DNA of 64,000 bases from contig NW_020170464.1 in the NCBI RefSeq assembly GCF_000524195.1, forward strand, positions 252,025 through 316,024. The letters are read 5' to 3'. Positions 1 through 13,063 of the stretch are shown one piece after another. Under the pieces are notes generated by a model. The model worked only from the letters and a program-made list of their open reading frames with translations, was not told the origin of the DNA and did no database searches. The translations under genes were made by a program, and so were the position numbers. This DNA is from Echinococcus granulosus (Eukaryota > Platyhelminthes > Cestoda > Cyclophyllidea > Taeniidae). The stretch's first letter is position 1, and every line of letters begins with the position of its first letter.

Positions 1-1157
1 TTGTTAATTACGATTTTAATGCCAGTGTTTTGATACATTAAGTGCAGGAGGAAATACCTGTTTTAGCACAATCGAGCCTCCATCAACAACGCAAGGCAGA
101 ATCGTAAGATGCTGGTTTAACTTTCATTTATCCTCTATTCTTGCTGTAGAATTCCGAGACAATGTATGTTAATAAAAGAAAATACTCAAGTTGACTAAAC
201 GCTGCTTCCGGAAGGAGGCTTAAGCAGGTCTCTGCAAAGATTAAATCGCATTTCCGGTTGACGAATTTTTCAGTAAGGAAAGAGAAAATAGTTTAGAGCC
301 TACTCCCAGCAATTATGGTAATCCTTATTTTGAATGTGCCTACACTGCTACACGACATTCACCTCTTCTGATAAGGGATACTACTGTGGACTCAGCTTTG
401 CTTCAAAGAGGGTTCAATTAGTGGCGAATGAGGAAATCGTTGCTGAAAGGTGACTTCAATGCTTGCGGGGGAGCGGTATGGAGCGATTACTCATTGAGGC
501 ACGACAAAGACACGGCCGGAGGTGAAATTTGCATCCAGTCCAGTGTTGGTTCTGCCATCAACACCCCAGCATGCATAATTAGATTAACCGGCAAACGCAT
601 GAACCACTGCCGATTTCCAAGTTTCGCCCAACACCTGGCTGGCTAACTAACATCCCAAATCTGTATCAATCATCACTTTTGCCTATCCGTGGAGAGAGGG
701 GCGAATTTGCTGTCAGCAAAAGAGACTTTTTACCACACCACTAGTAGTAATGAGTGATAATCTGATATTGAAAGAAGAATAAAAATTCAAGTATTTACAC
801 ATAGGCTGGCAAATGCTTGCATTATGAAAGGGTGGGAAACGGGCGACATTTCCAAGAAAGCAAGGTTATTGTAGATTCAGTAATAAAACCATCGCTAGCA
901 ACGAAAGTGAAAAAATAACCCAACATCAGAAAGGTTGAGTATGCATATTCGACTTATTTTTGGATAAATTTGCATTTTTGCACATTCAGGTATTTCAGCT
1001 CATGGCAAAAAAAAGATTTTAGAAGAGCTGCGAAACAGCAGCATTAAAGACGGCTCTTACTACTCCTCCCCACTACTTTTAATAGTTCAAATAAGTGCAT
1101 TTCAGTTGGATGGAGAATCCATTTAAATGACATTTGTGCCAAAAGGTGGCAACCAAC
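1..1157. other. Intron or downstream sequence of the protocadherin gene
   Basis: No coding exon, RNA gene or repeat family member was recognised here on either strand. The protocadherin exon that ends at 1158 closes with a splice donor, so this stretch is most simply read as part of its next intron. Confidence 0.5.
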
Positions 1158-2936
1158 CTGGCTCTCTAACGAAGGTGATCCCCTGTCTTGACACCGTATG
1201 GCCACGAAGTGGACTGCAGTCTGCTCTCGGTCAAAGCTGGTGGTTGTGACTAACTGGAATTCAGCTCTCCCAGCACCGAAAACAGAGCTGTGACCTTCTG
1301 TGAAGGCCAATTCCTCATGCTCTGTTGACAGTATTCCTGGCAGTGGCGGCACTTTATGTCCCGCGAAGGTGTCTGCAGCGATCAGACGAAAGAAAGTGCT
1401 ATTTATAGTACAGTAAAATTGTCCATTCGGTCCGTTTGCACCGTCCAGATCCTGCACAGTCACCAAAGCCACAAAGGTGTCCCTTTCTTCATTCTCCAAT
1501 ACCTCCAACTGCGTGGGACTGCGGTTAGCCAGATCCATTAGAGTAATTTTCGGCTCCTCGTCGTTCACATCCACTAACTCAATAACAATACTTGCAGATG
1601 TGGAGAGCCGATTCGGCTTGCCATCGTCTGAAGCAACGACCACAAGATTGTAGGCTTCAAAGCCTTGATTTGACGACGACTTAGACAGAGTGTCGTAGTC
1701 CAGACGATCAGCAAGACGAAGTTCTCCAGACGTGGGATTAAGATCAAAGAGGCGCTGAACTCTTGGTGGAATGATTTCTGCCCAAGCAAAAGTGACCCTA
1801 CCATTCTCCCCACTGTCTGCGTCTCTAGCTTCAAAGTTGGCCAACAATGTTCCAACTGGTGTATCCTCACGAATGTGGATTTGAGCACGCCCACTACCCG
1901 CAGTTAAGGCGTCGAAACTGCCCTGCAGACGGGTACGGACACTCACATTGGGCTGGTTATCATTCTCATCTAGCACATCAACTCGAACGAGAATTTCAGC
2001 CGAATGTGGCAAGTGTTGATCAACATCAAAGGCAACGAGTGTTATATAGTAGTCTTGTCGTTTTTCATAATCAAGAGGCTCACGCAATTCCAGCTTCGGT
2101 AGTATTACCCCATCGTCACGACGTGGTAAAATAAGCTCAAAGGGGAAAGTGTAGATTAAACGAGGGTCCATCTCCAATCGCATTTGACTAGATGGTTCTT
2201 CTAGCTTGTAGCCTTGAACACCAAACGACCCAGCGTCACCGTCTTGGGCCAAGGGAAGTGGTAATTGAAAGCCGATGTGTGCACCCTCCGGAATGGAAGC
2301 AATATACATTAGGCTACCATCGTAGTTCCGCGAGATTTGTGCGCTTGTTAGGCCCGTAAACTTAGGAGCATTGTCATTAAGATCCAAAAGATCAATGTGA
2401 ATGGAAGCGAAGGAAGTGGGAAATCCGGTAGGCTTCGAACTGAAGGCGATACGAAAGTCCAAGCTGCATTTCAGTCCTGTGGAAATTATGTGGTTCCCCA
2501 GTTTCGACTGCAGAGCCTCCATTCCCACCACCTTGACATCGTGAGTGCTGGTTGTATCGTGTTGACCCACTATCATCATCGTGCAGCAGAGCTCTGCCCG
2601 TTGGCATAGCTGATCACGGTCTATTGGACCGTTGGTACGCAAGGTTCCCGTGCGCTGATCAATTGCGAACATTTGGTGGTAGATGGGGTTAGGAGTGAGA
2701 ATTTTGAATCGGTAATTGACATTAGGCGAATCTTTCATGGAAGGAATATTGAAAAGGCTGGGAAGGTCTGCAATCACGGTGTTGGTGGGAACCTCTTCGG
2801 GCATTTGGAAGCTATACAACTCGCCCTTCGTTAATGTCAGGAGGGTGAGAAAGAGGAAGAGGGTGAGGAGGAGTGGGTACCACCGCATTTGGACAATTAT
2901 GTGGCAGAAAGAAATGATTTGTGAGTACGTCGCCAA
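1158..2936 (-). CDS. Protocadherin-like cell-adhesion protein, large 5' exon (partial gene)
   Basis: This single minus-strand exon encodes the signal peptide and cadherin repeats of a protocadherin, a calcium-dependent adhesion receptor. Two starts are possible, at 2936 and 2888. The second (MRWYPLL) begins directly before a leucine-rich signal peptide ending near TLTKG and is preferred. Numbering from 2936, calcium-binding linker motifs DLNDNAP (about 185-191), DENDNQP (323-329) and DVNDEEP (456-462) mark the ends of three extracellular cadherin repeats. DADSGENG (372-379) and DLDGANG (496-502) are the matching internal motifs. A fourth repeat is cut off after about residue 593 by a CAG/GTTGGT donor at 1158/1157. 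The frame stays open to a stop at 1044, but that tail is probably intron read-through. The transmembrane and cytoplasmic parts must lie on exons beyond position 1. A single large exon for the ectodomain is typical of protocadherins. The subfamily is not resolved. Confidence 0.88.
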
Positions 2937-3759
2937 GTCCTATGGCTGTCCGCATTGCTAACATGAAGAGGTGTCATTTGATTGGTGCCTCGGCCACACG
3001 ATGAAAGCCGTTTGGTGAGTGGCGCAAGGCAGGCCAATCCGAGGCGCCGCTTAACACGTGGCCTTGGCCTTGGCGGGTGAGCTAATTGCAGGCCCTCGTA
3101 GTCGACAGCGCTATACAGAATAGGGGATTTTTGCTGTACCCGCCACATTGCCGCAAGCCGGACGAATTGAGATTCAAACGCCAGTGTCAATGCAAGCAGT
3201 CGGGTGAAGGCATTTAATAGAATGGTTACCAACCTTGGCCGTAAATGGAGGCATTTTTGGAATATGCCAACAATGTTGATGCTCTTCCTGACCTCCATTT
3301 GTGAACAAATATACATCATTTTCAAATAAGGTGCTTGACGCAAAGCGGAGTCTGTAAAAATTTGTAAAGTTAAAAAGTTGGGCAGAGGTTAAGATGAGGG
3401 GTCAGCCCACCAGAGATAGGAGGACAGAGAGAGAGATATTGCTTAGGGAACAGTTAGTGCGCCCTTGGTCATTTCTACTTTGGAGACTACAATTCGCACA
3501 AGTGTGGATGCAGAGTTGACAAGTTTATAGTGACTGGTAGCGTTTCCTAACGCAAAACTTGCAACTACTACATAATTCCATGCAAATATGTGTCAGAAGA
3601 AGAGCAACGAAAGGCATGGCTCTCTGCAAAGTGCTAAGCATGCGGCTATGCACGATGTAAATCTTTCATTGTATTACTTCTAAATTACAAATGAATTGCA
3701 TAACAGCAATAAAAATGTTTAAAATTTAACATCGTTTATTCCGTGGGCTTGGCTGTAAT
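2937..3759. other. Upstream region of the protocadherin gene
   Basis: This should contain the 5' UTR and promoter of the minus-strand protocadherin gene. An open frame at 2897-3343 (minus) overlaps the first exon but has no recognisable protein signature. I see no clear core promoter motif. Confidence 0.35.
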
Positions 3760-4735
3760 GCTCCTCCTCCCCCTCACCACCATCATCATCATCACTTTGT
3801 TATCAATACGACGGCTATCTCGGGCTAATTCATTCACACACGAAAGGGGTTTGGGAAGGGAGAGACGGAGGTAAGGAAGGGAGGGAGGTAGGGATGGCGA
3901 TAGGTAGAGAGATGAGTGTTGGACATCGTTGCAAACACCCACCACCTACTTATAAGTAGTCAGTAGAAACAACACCTCCCCTCCACACTTTCCCACTTGT
4001 GTGCCCATTTTAGTACTCCCACAAGAGCCGTGTTTGAAAACGCTCGTTCACACTATATGGCAGTACACCCGAATACTCGTATCAGGCTGATGCAGCATTG
4101 TGTTGCAGAAGAACCAGAATTTCATGGTCTAATTGAACTTGAAAATTGGCATTACATTTTGCTCCCATTTTAGCATGGTTTAATTCACCTCCACCACAGG
4201 GATAAGGTCAAGACATCAAATGGTATGCTTTTACATGTTATGTCAATTGAGTACCCACAAATGCTCTCCAAAGACCTACATTCATTCATTAATTCTTATG
4301 AATCACAAAGATAGAGATAGAGCACTGCGTGCATAAGAACGTGCATTCATTACGCTCGTCATTATACCACCTTGCAATTCGCTTGCCCAATTATTGTAGC
4401 CACCAAATGAACAAAGTCTCGCATTCAATTCACCTTGTCCGATGTCCCATCTACAGAATGCAGGAAGTTACACAGGCAAGCAATAACCTTGTAAGCATGA
4501 TTTGTTTAGTTCATGAATGTGGAAAGTTTAGAAATACAAACAATCGTGAGGTGAGTAGGATGATAGTAGTGCCAAAATTCGCAACAAAACTGTTTGGGAA
4601 TTATATTTAACCCGATACTATAGCTTTTGGTCATTTTACAATTCTTGATTGTTGCAGAAGTTGGCTGTTGTTTTTCAAATTGAGGGCAATGTTTTAATTG
4701 AAAAAAATATTTGCACACAGAAAGTAATCTTTTGC
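3760..4735 (+). repeat. Interspersed repeat B, copy 1 (inverted partner at about 20,985-21,860)
   Basis: This block is similar, with substitutions and small indels, to the reverse complement of about 20,985-21,860. Shared landmarks in the same order include GTTGGACATCGTTGCAAA, CACCCACCACCT, a stretch around GATAAGGTCAAG, CATTCATTACGCTCGTCATT, GATAGTAGTGCCAAAA and TTGTTGCAGAAGTTG. The short open frame 4329-4610 belongs to the repeat and is not a gene. No terminal repeats or coding domain were seen, so the class is unknown. The boundaries are approximate. Confidence 0.7.
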
Positions 4736-5459
4736 ATATATTTACGTGAACAGGGAAATAAATACGAATAAATGGATGCAAATGTGTGTGAGTAGAAGCG
4801 TTGGAGCACCACTCTTGCTTCACCAAGTAAATAAAACAATCGTGATATTTTTTGCTTTATTACTTTGGTTATGAGACAAGTTCAGAATCGCGCTTATCTG
4901 TTATGATGGACAATTCCATAAGTGTTTACTTTAAATCGTTGCCGGGTTGGGTTTGTTATGCATTTTTGTGACGGTAGGGTTTTGGCTGGAGAGACATCAT
5001 TCGTTCAAAGAAGTCCAATTATAACAAATGTTTGGTCTTTACTTGAAACAGTGACGTCTTGGGCCCTCAATTCGGCATGAGTGTGTGTTTCAAATGGAAC
5101 ATCATCTGATGATCATGGAGGTATTATCAGGCCAAACTGATTGCTAACTTCGTGTCAGGCATTTTTTGTACCTCGTTCAGGTAATAATGCTATGCATTTC
5201 ATCAGCTACCATATGTCTAATTTATTTAATTTATTGATGGCGTGGAGCTGTTATGCCATATGGTCAGGTCTTTTCATGATTTTGGTTGGTGAAGGAGGCA
5301 TGGGAGGATGTGAAGTGTCCTCTTTTGTCCTGTTTTTAGCTACCTTCGTTTACTTGGGATTTTGCTTGATAATGTCTCGGGTAGAGTGCAGAAGTGATTT
5401 GGGCTCAATGCGGCGCGTGCGTACTTGACTGTGGCATTCATCGCTGAAGGCACAGAGTG

Positions 5460-5828
5460 GTCCACTACGACTGTCGTCACCATCATGTATCGTCTTGGTT
5501 GCATGGAAATTCGATAACTAGCACGGTTGGCTCGTACGTGTTTTTTTCTCTGGCACCAACTGCTTTGTGATAACTGTCGCGTGATGCTGACCAAGGGCAG
5601 CGCTGAGGAGAAAAGCTTTGTAATGCATTGGTTGGTTGCCTAACTCTCTGCTTTGTTAAATGAGGCTACTTGCGTGCTCTACTATTTTACCTTTGCAGGG
5701 TGTTTGGGCTGACCTCAGGGCCATGCCAGTAATGCCAATTCCTGCTGTATGACAACAATATATATATATATTCTGCCCGAGTATGATGTCTTCTTGCGTC
5801 TTGTTTGGGGAGGTCCTGGGGCGCTGCA
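5460..5828 (+). mobile_element. 5'-truncated TRIM-like element with right LTR (5619-5828)
   Basis: The 3' part of the element body (around TTGGTTGCATGGAAATTCGA) runs into a purine tract (GCTGAGGAGAAAAG). A head unit follows from TGTAATGC at 5619 to GGCGCTGCA at 5828, about 210 bp. The head matches those at 32,024, 46,796 and the solo copies listed below. The 5' half of the element is missing or too diverged to see. It is non-coding. Confidence 0.6.
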
Positions 5829-6493
5829 TGATTTCTCGACAGATAATGGGCTGTATTCTCTAAGTATTTCGCGAAGTTTAAACAGCTGTAATAATACAAA
5901 TTAGCAGTGGTCCTATTTTGGTGGCCAGCGGAGTATCAGCTAAAGCAAAGGGCATTGTCCCAAGCTCCTCCAACTTCTCAAACACCACTGAATGCCGAGT
6001 AGACGTACTGAATGGGCGTGGACACCCTATTGGCTCCCTCTGTATAAGCCTCTTACTCGAGACCCGAAACAGCACCCTCTCCCCATCCTCCACTGCTGGC
6101 AACGTTTTTACCTTGCTGGCAGTATCAAGGTGGGCGCTGGGGGATCAAAACCAATGATGAGGCATGCAAGACTCTCAAGACCTATCCTGACCCCATCCGT
6201 AACTCCTGTTCTATTGCTGTTTAACAGAGTTAACGAACCCATCAACACAAAATTACAATTAGACAATTCCGACCCTCGATTAGAAGTTTCAGATTTGATT
6301 ATAATGAACTTTACCACCTCATGGACACCTCAAAAGCACCCCACAATACCGACCTGCTTTCCTTACACAGGAACATTCCCCAAAACTTTTGAATTTATTC
6401 GCAAATACCAGGATCACACTTGAGTGGTCATTTAGCAGATTTACAAAGTGGATTCAAGTTCCAACAATAAGATGCTGATGAGGGCGCAAAGCG
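5829..6493. other. Region downstream of the aldehyde dehydrogenase stop, with unassigned coding-like stretches
   Basis: The 3' UTR of the minus-strand aldehyde dehydrogenase starts at 6493 and runs into this region. Open stretches exist on both strands (plus 5992-6423; minus 6108-6317 and 5878-6102). None matches a family I know, and the minus pair would need a frame change. It may be a decayed mobile element or chance. Confidence 0.25.
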
Positions 6494-9400
6494 TTACGAA
6501 TTCTTCTTTGAAATTGGCATTGAAACCGTCTTCACTTCGGTGAAAAACTTGAGCCCGTCTTTTCCGCTTCAGAAAACGAATGCAAATTAAATGATTAGTC
6601 AAAGTGGCTGGATTGGAAGGATCGTCAAATCGGTTTGAAATTATTTGTTGGCTTACTTTTCTCGACCGATTCCTGAGTGTTTGTAGCCTCCAAACGGCTG
6701 CATCACAGGCGAGGTGTTGTAGCTGTTGATCCTAAGGCAAATAAAATGATCATATTAATGAGAGGGATTGAAGTAGACATACCAAACGGTGCCAGCCTCA
6801 AGGGCCTGTGCAACACGAAGGGCCTTGTCCATGTCGGTGGTGAAGACGCCGCCGCCGAGGCCATAATGTGAGGCGTTGGCGCGTTGAAGCACCTCCTCAA
6901 GGTCGTGAAACCGCAGCACTACCTGCACCGGTCCAAATATCTCCTCACGTGCGATCCGCATATCATCGCTTACGTCACCGAACACGGTGGGTGCGATGTA
7001 GAAGCCCTTGTTGCCAACACGTTCACCACCAGCCACTAGACGAGCGCCCTCCTCACGACCCGAGGCAATGAATTTCATGATCATATCAAACTGTGTTTGA
7101 TTTATCTAAAAAATACTTATTACACTGTATTTTGCAATGAAATGCAAAGGAGAATCGCAGCTCATGTCGAAAGTGTCATTGAACAAACTATTTGTCAGGA
7201 AGTGACAGAATGCAAAGCACCACAAACGACTGCTTACTAGACTCCTAAGGATAAGCAAAAGCCATTTGTTTGCAAATAAACGCCTTCTGTTTACCTTTTG
7301 ACACACTGCACATACATACAGCCCATCACATTTGACGCTGATTAAAACCAGTCTATTGAAGGCCGAATCACAGCAACTCAAGTGCCCTAAACTCATTTTA
7401 AGGTGAGTGGACGCATCACAGAAATGCTCAACAAAGTTTCCCCTAAGATGTTGAAGTAACAGTTCGAGGTGAAACAAATCAAAGATGGGTTTAAACATCC
7501 ACAGATTACTGTTGCCAGACTCAAAAACTCGATTTGGTATGACACCTGAAATCGTAGTTTTGCATATTAGTGCCTTTGGATAGCCAAAAAAGCCTTCAAA
7601 GAACCGTAATCTTTCAAATCCATTAGGAAGAGTAATATGGTTGGCCATTATCAAAGATATTGAGCAGCCGAAACTCTAATGCACCACACTACTTGAAGGG
7701 TAGCATGAGACCTGTTTGGAGGAAGAAGTGACAAGTGTGACGTGGATGCGTACCTGGGGACCCTGCTCAACTCCAGATTTGAACGGATCACCAACAACGC
7801 GTTGCTCAGCAAGTTTACAAAAACGTTCAAGCATCTCCTCATACACAGGGGCCTCCACGAAAGTGCGAGTGGCTGCCACACAACACTGCCCAGCGTTTTC
7901 CATCACACCCTCAAACGCCACTGATGCAGCCGCATCAACTAAAGGAATGGTCGAAGCAATGAAAAAGGTGTAACACGGTGACAGACAGAACCAAGAGGTA
8001 GCGAAAGCATACGATCGGCGTCGGCGAAGATTATGAGCGGTGACTTCCCGCCCAGCTCGAGATTGACACGCTTAAAGGTAGGGGCGGCGGCGAGCATGAT
8101 GGAGTGACCCACGGCAGTGCTTCCCGTGAACGTCACCGCGTTCACGTCGGGGTGACACGCCAACGCGGCACCGGCCGTCTCGCCAAAGCCCGGAACCACG
8201 TTCACCACGCCTGCCGGGAAACCTGCAACGAATATACGCTTTCTGTCTCATTTTGTCTTGCCTATGTAGTTGCTAATGCGTTGGTTGGTGATGTTAGGTG
8301 AGAACTGCTATTAAACGCCTACAGAAATGAAGGCATCAATTATGATGCTGGCAGTGGTGGTGTGAAAGAAACAACACTCCCCCCTCAAAATGTTTGAGTT
8401 ACTAATTGCAGAAATGGGCGCATCAACTTCGGCATTGGAGATATAAAAGCAGTAAAAATAATTATTTAATGTTAGGCCTTGAAGCATGGTATGCGCATCG
8501 AAGTGGTCGCACAAGAGCATCGTGGTCATTAAATGGCTTCAACAACTTCAAAGTAAACTACATTAATTTTTATTTTTAAGTAACCCATTCTCAACCATTC
8601 TCCATCACTTTCACTAATCGGAAAGCTACTGAGGTTGTTCTTAACGCGGCTATGACAGGCGTCTTGTTGAACACCTCAACGGCTGGATGCCATAGCTTAC
8701 CGATTTGTTCAACGAGATGAGCAAAGAAGAGTGCGCTAAGTGGAGTCTCCTCAGCCGGTTTGACAACGATACAGCAGCCGGCGCACAGAGCTGGAGCCAC
8801 CTTCGAGGCAATCAGATCGAGTGGGTAATTCCAGGGAATTATGGCGCCCACCACCCCAACTGGCTCCCTTCGAGTGTAGCAGATCACGTCACCGTCACAG
8901 GGGATCACCTAAACTAGTTAGATAAGCTTATCACAACTTTTCATGCATTCATGCTGACCAACCAGGTATTCCTGTTTTTCCACAAAGGATCCAACCGTTC
9001 ACACCATATTCTTTAGCATCAGCAGCTAGTTTTCATAATGCGTATTCTCAAAAACAGTTAAATTTTCAAAACCGATTTTTTAAACAGATAAAGCTACTAG
9101 TTCTATGCATCAAACTCATTAATTTGCCCTTGCCAAAATAAAATCATGTACCATTTTATCATTTACAAATATAAACCTCGCCAATCAGGGGCTATTCGCA
9201 GGTCTAACTCAATAATTCCGTCTGAGCTAGGCATCCTGTACCACCCACGGATTGTGCAAACTACTGTAGCATTAGTCACAATTAGGACTGAAGCAGTAGA
9301 AAAGAATGCTGTAAAGCCACCTTGCCGTGGATTTTATCCGCGTAACCCGCATAATAGCGAATGGTGTCGATGGCGAAATTCACATCTCCCCGGGCAGATG

Positions 9401-10457
9401 CCAAAGGTTTGCCAGCGTCCATGGCCTCCAACTGGCTAAGGTAGTCGATGTTGTCAGCGAGAGCGTCAGCAAGCCGATAGAGTAGACGGCCGCGATGTGA
9501 AGCATCCATGGAGCGCCATGCTGAATCTCGAACGAAGGCCGCCTTAGCTGCTTTTACTGCACAATCAATGTCAGGCGCATCACCCTCCGCTACGCGGCAT
9601 ACTTCCTTCGCCGTTGATGGATCCACCACTCCGAAAGTCTTACCCGACAGACTGTTGACAAACTTATTGTTAATGAAGATCTATCACAATGAAAAGGAGG
9701 GAAAATCAAAGTCACGGGTTCGGAACTAGTCATCAAATTTCGTAAGTGCTGACAAACAACAATCAGTAGGTGCTATCCATTAATAAAACCTGTGGAATTT
9801 TGTATTGGCAAGATAGCACAAGACCACTTCATATCGATTGGTTTCTAGTGGCTATAACATAGTGCACTCCTATAGGACCAAACCAGGGAAAATTGTGCGC
9901 TGCAAAAGGAGTACTATGTCAGATTTAGGCCAATCGATGTGTTAAATGAATGTACGACAGTAGTTAAAACATTTCTTCCCTAGCTAACAATTATATATCG
10001 AAAATAAATGCTAATGCCACCAACAGTAAATTATTGGGCTAATTAGTTATTTGTTTGGCTTACTACTCACGATAAGGCTTGCTGTTAATGATTGTATAAA
10101 AGGAGTAGGGTAAAAAGCAGTTAACAAATGCTTCCCAACCATCCAATAACGAAATATGGTGAGAAGAGTTAAAAGGCTTAAAACCAATTCCTACATAGTC
10201 CACCACAGCATAATACTTCACCAAAATAAAAATGTACATTAGACAAATCATTCAACCAGTGATAAACGACTTGATGAAGTCAGTTACTGTTTCCAATGGC
10301 ACACAATCAATATTGGATGGTATTTTATAAGCTTACCAGTAAACACTTTCAGATTGCAAAAAATTGTGCGCAGACAGTAAACAAAAGAGTTGCAGCTGTA
10401 CTTCAATGCAAATAAGCCTGCACTTACCTGTGTGAATTTAACAGCAGGACGCTGCAT
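6494..10457 (-). CDS. Aldehyde dehydrogenase, ALDH1/ALDH2 type (complete, 8 exons, 487 aa)
   Basis: The product should oxidise aldehydes to carboxylic acids with NAD(P)+. Exons in transcript order are 10428-10457, 9321-9680, 8701-8908, 8013-8222, 7754-7938, 6783-7105, 6657-6731 and 6494-6566. All reading phases agree and total 1464 nt. The protein starts [10 protein letters not shown] and ends FTEVKTV...KKNS. Family hallmarks are IIPWNYP (substrate and cofactor region), FTGSTAVG (about 231-238, coenzyme binding), LELGG with the general-base Glu near 255, and GQCC with the catalytic Cys near 289. [15 protein letters not shown] and GREN near the C terminus are also present. The length and the short N terminus without a mitochondrial presequence fit a cytosolic ALDH1-like enzyme. 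NAGQCC replaces the more usual NQGQCC. An AG lies 2 nt before the ATG. The intron at 7106-7753 holds a 182-codon open frame that I do not regard as a gene. Whether the substrate is retinal or another aldehyde cannot be told. Confidence 0.95.
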
Positions 10458-11511
10458 TTCTAGGCCAACCGCGACTGATTAACAATAACGGCCAGCATGT
10501 TATTGAACAAAGCTCAAGGACATTATTCTGATCCATTCAAAGTACCCGATAAGTGAAAAATTGACATTGCCTCTACAGTCATTAATTTTTTGCGTTTTTG
10601 ACCTTCATTCTTCAGCAGTTAAAAATTGCAAAATAAAATGCCGAAAAAATTTAAATTTACTGCTCTAAAACTTTTGCTAACTCATTTCCATTTATGAGTT
10701 TTTTGAGCCCTATAAAGCAACCGTTGCGAAATCCAAAGCAAGAATTGGGAATAATCTTGTAGTAACTTTTATTACTTTCTAAAAACACAATCGTGTGGCT
10801 GACATGTTTAGATTTTCGCACTAAATGTTAAGGCACTTCTTTATAAGATCCTCTATATTTTAGTAAGCCATTAGTCTATCTTCTTTTATTAGGCTTTTAA
10901 TTTTGTAAACCTGTTTTAAAAGCTTGCCAATACACAAAATTGCTTGCAGTTGTAATGTTTGGTTCTGCTTTAATTCTCGCAAATCCGGGTTGACAATTTG
11001 GAAATGTTTCATGCTACTTTTAAATCACCACACATCCAGGCAAATGCAAACGCGCTACTTTCTAAGCATTTATTTTGAAGGCTATGGACGCACTCTTGAT
11101 TCAGTCAACGGTTCCTTCTATAATGCTGCCAAAATTTCATTCAATGTCTGTACGACCCAACCAATAGTCATTACTGATTTACATTTCAAAACTGAGATGG
11201 ATTTATTTGATGTGCTTCCTTAATACGTAGTAATCGAATGAAATCTTGATGACAAAAAGTGGGAAATCGAGATAGTACCAAGAGACTTTCCAATGTGCTT
11301 TTTCCTTTCAAGACAGATAGACCTTATGAATAGATTGATATGGTTTGAATGTCGAGTAACGGAGTCGTTGAGTTTGTGGTAAATGAATTGATCCGATTCA
11401 AACTTAACTCTTATTGGCGTTGAAAGCTTCAAGGCAGCGGAAGCCTTACCCCAACTCTAACCCTCTTGTTGTTGATTGCAATTTTGCGGTGGTTTTTTTA
11501 GGCGCATCACT
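10458..11511. other. Intergenic region between the 444-aa gene and aldehyde dehydrogenase
   Basis: AT-rich sequence of about 1 kb. It must hold the 3' end of the minus-strand 444-aa gene and the promoter side of the aldehyde dehydrogenase gene. No gene, RNA or repeat was recognised. Confidence 0.35.
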
Positions 11512-12846
11512 CTACAGTGTTTTCCCTGATCTGTATTTACTTAACCGATATCCCTCTGCAGTATTAGAATTCTCGTCTCCAGAAAGTCTAACATTCATGG
11601 AAATGGATTTGTGCAGGTGGTGCTGGCCTCTATCACCAACTACTCCTGTTGAGGTTGCCTTGCCTTCATGTCGGCTCAGGTCTGATAATACACGTCGCCT
11701 AATCCCGACCAGATCATCCTCCTCCTCTTTTTCTTCCTCCGAAACATCGTAAAGGTCATATTTTATGCTCTTCGGTCCAAAAGTTTCCCCAAATAGGGCC
11801 GCTTTGCCAAATTTTAGCCACTCAGTAGATATACTGGTAGGATCTGCATCATCGCTTTTGTAGCGCTTAGTCCATTCATACACTTCCTTTATCGAAGGTC
11901 CTATCAAGTTTTCAAAAAGTGGTTGCTGTGAAGATCGGTTGGTCATTTTCGCTGTCTCTCCATCAAATGCTTCTCCCGAGATGCCTTCCAGGTGGCTAGT
12001 TTTTATGAGCTCCATTATAAGACGATTTGTAGAACAAATACTATCTGCGGTGATCCCACTGAAGGCGTACTTAAGCTGCATCTTGGCATCGTCTGACGAG
12101 TCAAGAATTTGTTTGATTTTCTCGTCATTCTTGGGGTATGATCGTCTGCGAAAGTAATGTCGAATGAGTGCTGCTACGCCCTCGTGATTTTCTATTAGGC
12201 AGGGCTGTACATGCTGGACCAGCCTTCCACGGCGTTGTGCACGCATTTGCTGGTCATTGCTGTCTGCTTTGATCCAGTCCATTGTGTACAGTATCATTTG
12301 TTGCTTCAGGCGCTCAATCTCGCTGAGTCGTCGTACAAAAGTGAATACAATAGCCAGTTGCTTTTCCATCCCAATCACATGTGCCTCCACTGCTCTTGTC
12401 GCAGAGCGGCCGCGCATAAGACTCGGTGGTAGGATCGGAACAACCTCCGCCTCCTCAATTGACATCACAGCATTTGTTGACGATACAATCACTCGCGGTG
12501 TGAGACGTGTCAGTCGGGCAACCAGACGATTATGTGTAGCACGAAGATTATCAGCGGTACGGCTAGGTCGTCGAACTAATTTGCCACTTTCGCCGAATGG
12601 ATACATGTGGTCCCACCACTGCGGTGCCATTCGGTCGAGGAAATGCACTAGCGCCTCCACTCTGTGCTTATACCAGTCAATTTCGCTTGCCAGTGTTCTG
12701 CCTCGTGTCAGACGGCTACCTCCTACGAAAGCAGTGGTAGCCGCTGGAGGAGAAGTGATTGCATCGTCTCTGTCCTGACCTGTCGACCGTGGTAGCCCAA
12801 TTTTGTCATACGAAAGGTTGCGAAGGCGGTGGAAAAGGTTCGACAT
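11512..12846 (-). CDS. Unrecognised single-exon protein, 444 aa
   Basis: An uninterrupted reading frame begins with ATG at 12846 (MSNLFHRLRNL) and stops with TAG at 11512-11514. I do not recognise the family. The protein is rich in Arg and Leu and looks mostly helical. It has a Trp-containing stretch around FLDRMAPQWWDHMYPFGE near residue 70-87, an acidic run (EEEKEEEDD) near residue 373-381, and a Ser/His/Arg-rich C-terminal tail. There is no signal peptide or membrane span. It is unusual here in lacking introns. It lies 217 bp downstream of the IFT70 stop on the same strand, with no AATAAA between them, so it may be co-transcribed with IFT70 or be a retrogene. Its length and biased composition make chance unlikely. 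Additional exons cannot be excluded. Confidence 0.7.
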   Translation of the reverse strand: MSNLFHRLRNLSYDKIGLPRSTGQDRDDAITSPPAATTAFVGGSRLTRGRTLASEIDWYKHRVEALVHFLDRMAPQWWDHMYPFGESGKLVRRPSRTADNLRATHNRLVARLTRLTPRVIVSSTNAVMSIEEAEVVPILPPSLMRGRSATRAVEAHVIGMEKQLAIVFTFVRRLSEIERLKQQMILYTMDWIKADSNDQQMRAQRRGRLVQHVQPCLIENHEGVAALIRHYFRRRSYPKNDEKIKQILDSSDDAKMQLKYAFSGITADSICSTNRLIMELIKTSHLEGISGEAFDGETAKMTNRSSQQPLFENLIGPSIKEVYEWTKRYKSDDADPTSISTEWLKFGKAALFGETFGPKSIKYDLYDVSEEEKEEEDDLVGIRRRVLSDLSRHEGKATSTGVVGDRGQHHLHKSISMNVRLSGDENSNTAEGYRLSKYRSGKTL

Positions 12847-13063
12847 TTACAAATACTTTAGGCTCTTTTTATCTTTCTCACCATCCAACGAAAGAAACTG
12901 TCTTGCATATTTTAAATCATAATCGATACGCACTTGTATCCGAGCACTTTTGCCCGAAGAATGAATCCTCTGAAGGCAATGAACGGTTAAAGAGAATAGG
13001 CAAAACACATTTTACTATTAATGGAGAGGGATGCATCAAAAAAGGTAGTCTGTATCGAGACAG

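Noticed and set aside
1044..1157. C-terminal extension of the protocadherin frame to its stop
   Set aside because: Sequence after the CAG/GTTGGT donor at 1158 does not resemble cadherin and is probably intron.
7106..7654. 182-codon minus-strand open frame
   Set aside because: It sits entirely inside an aldehyde dehydrogenase intron, ends at that intron's acceptor region and has no recognisable motif.
12257..12778. 173-codon plus-strand open frame
   Set aside because: It is the antisense shadow of the 444-aa minus-strand gene.
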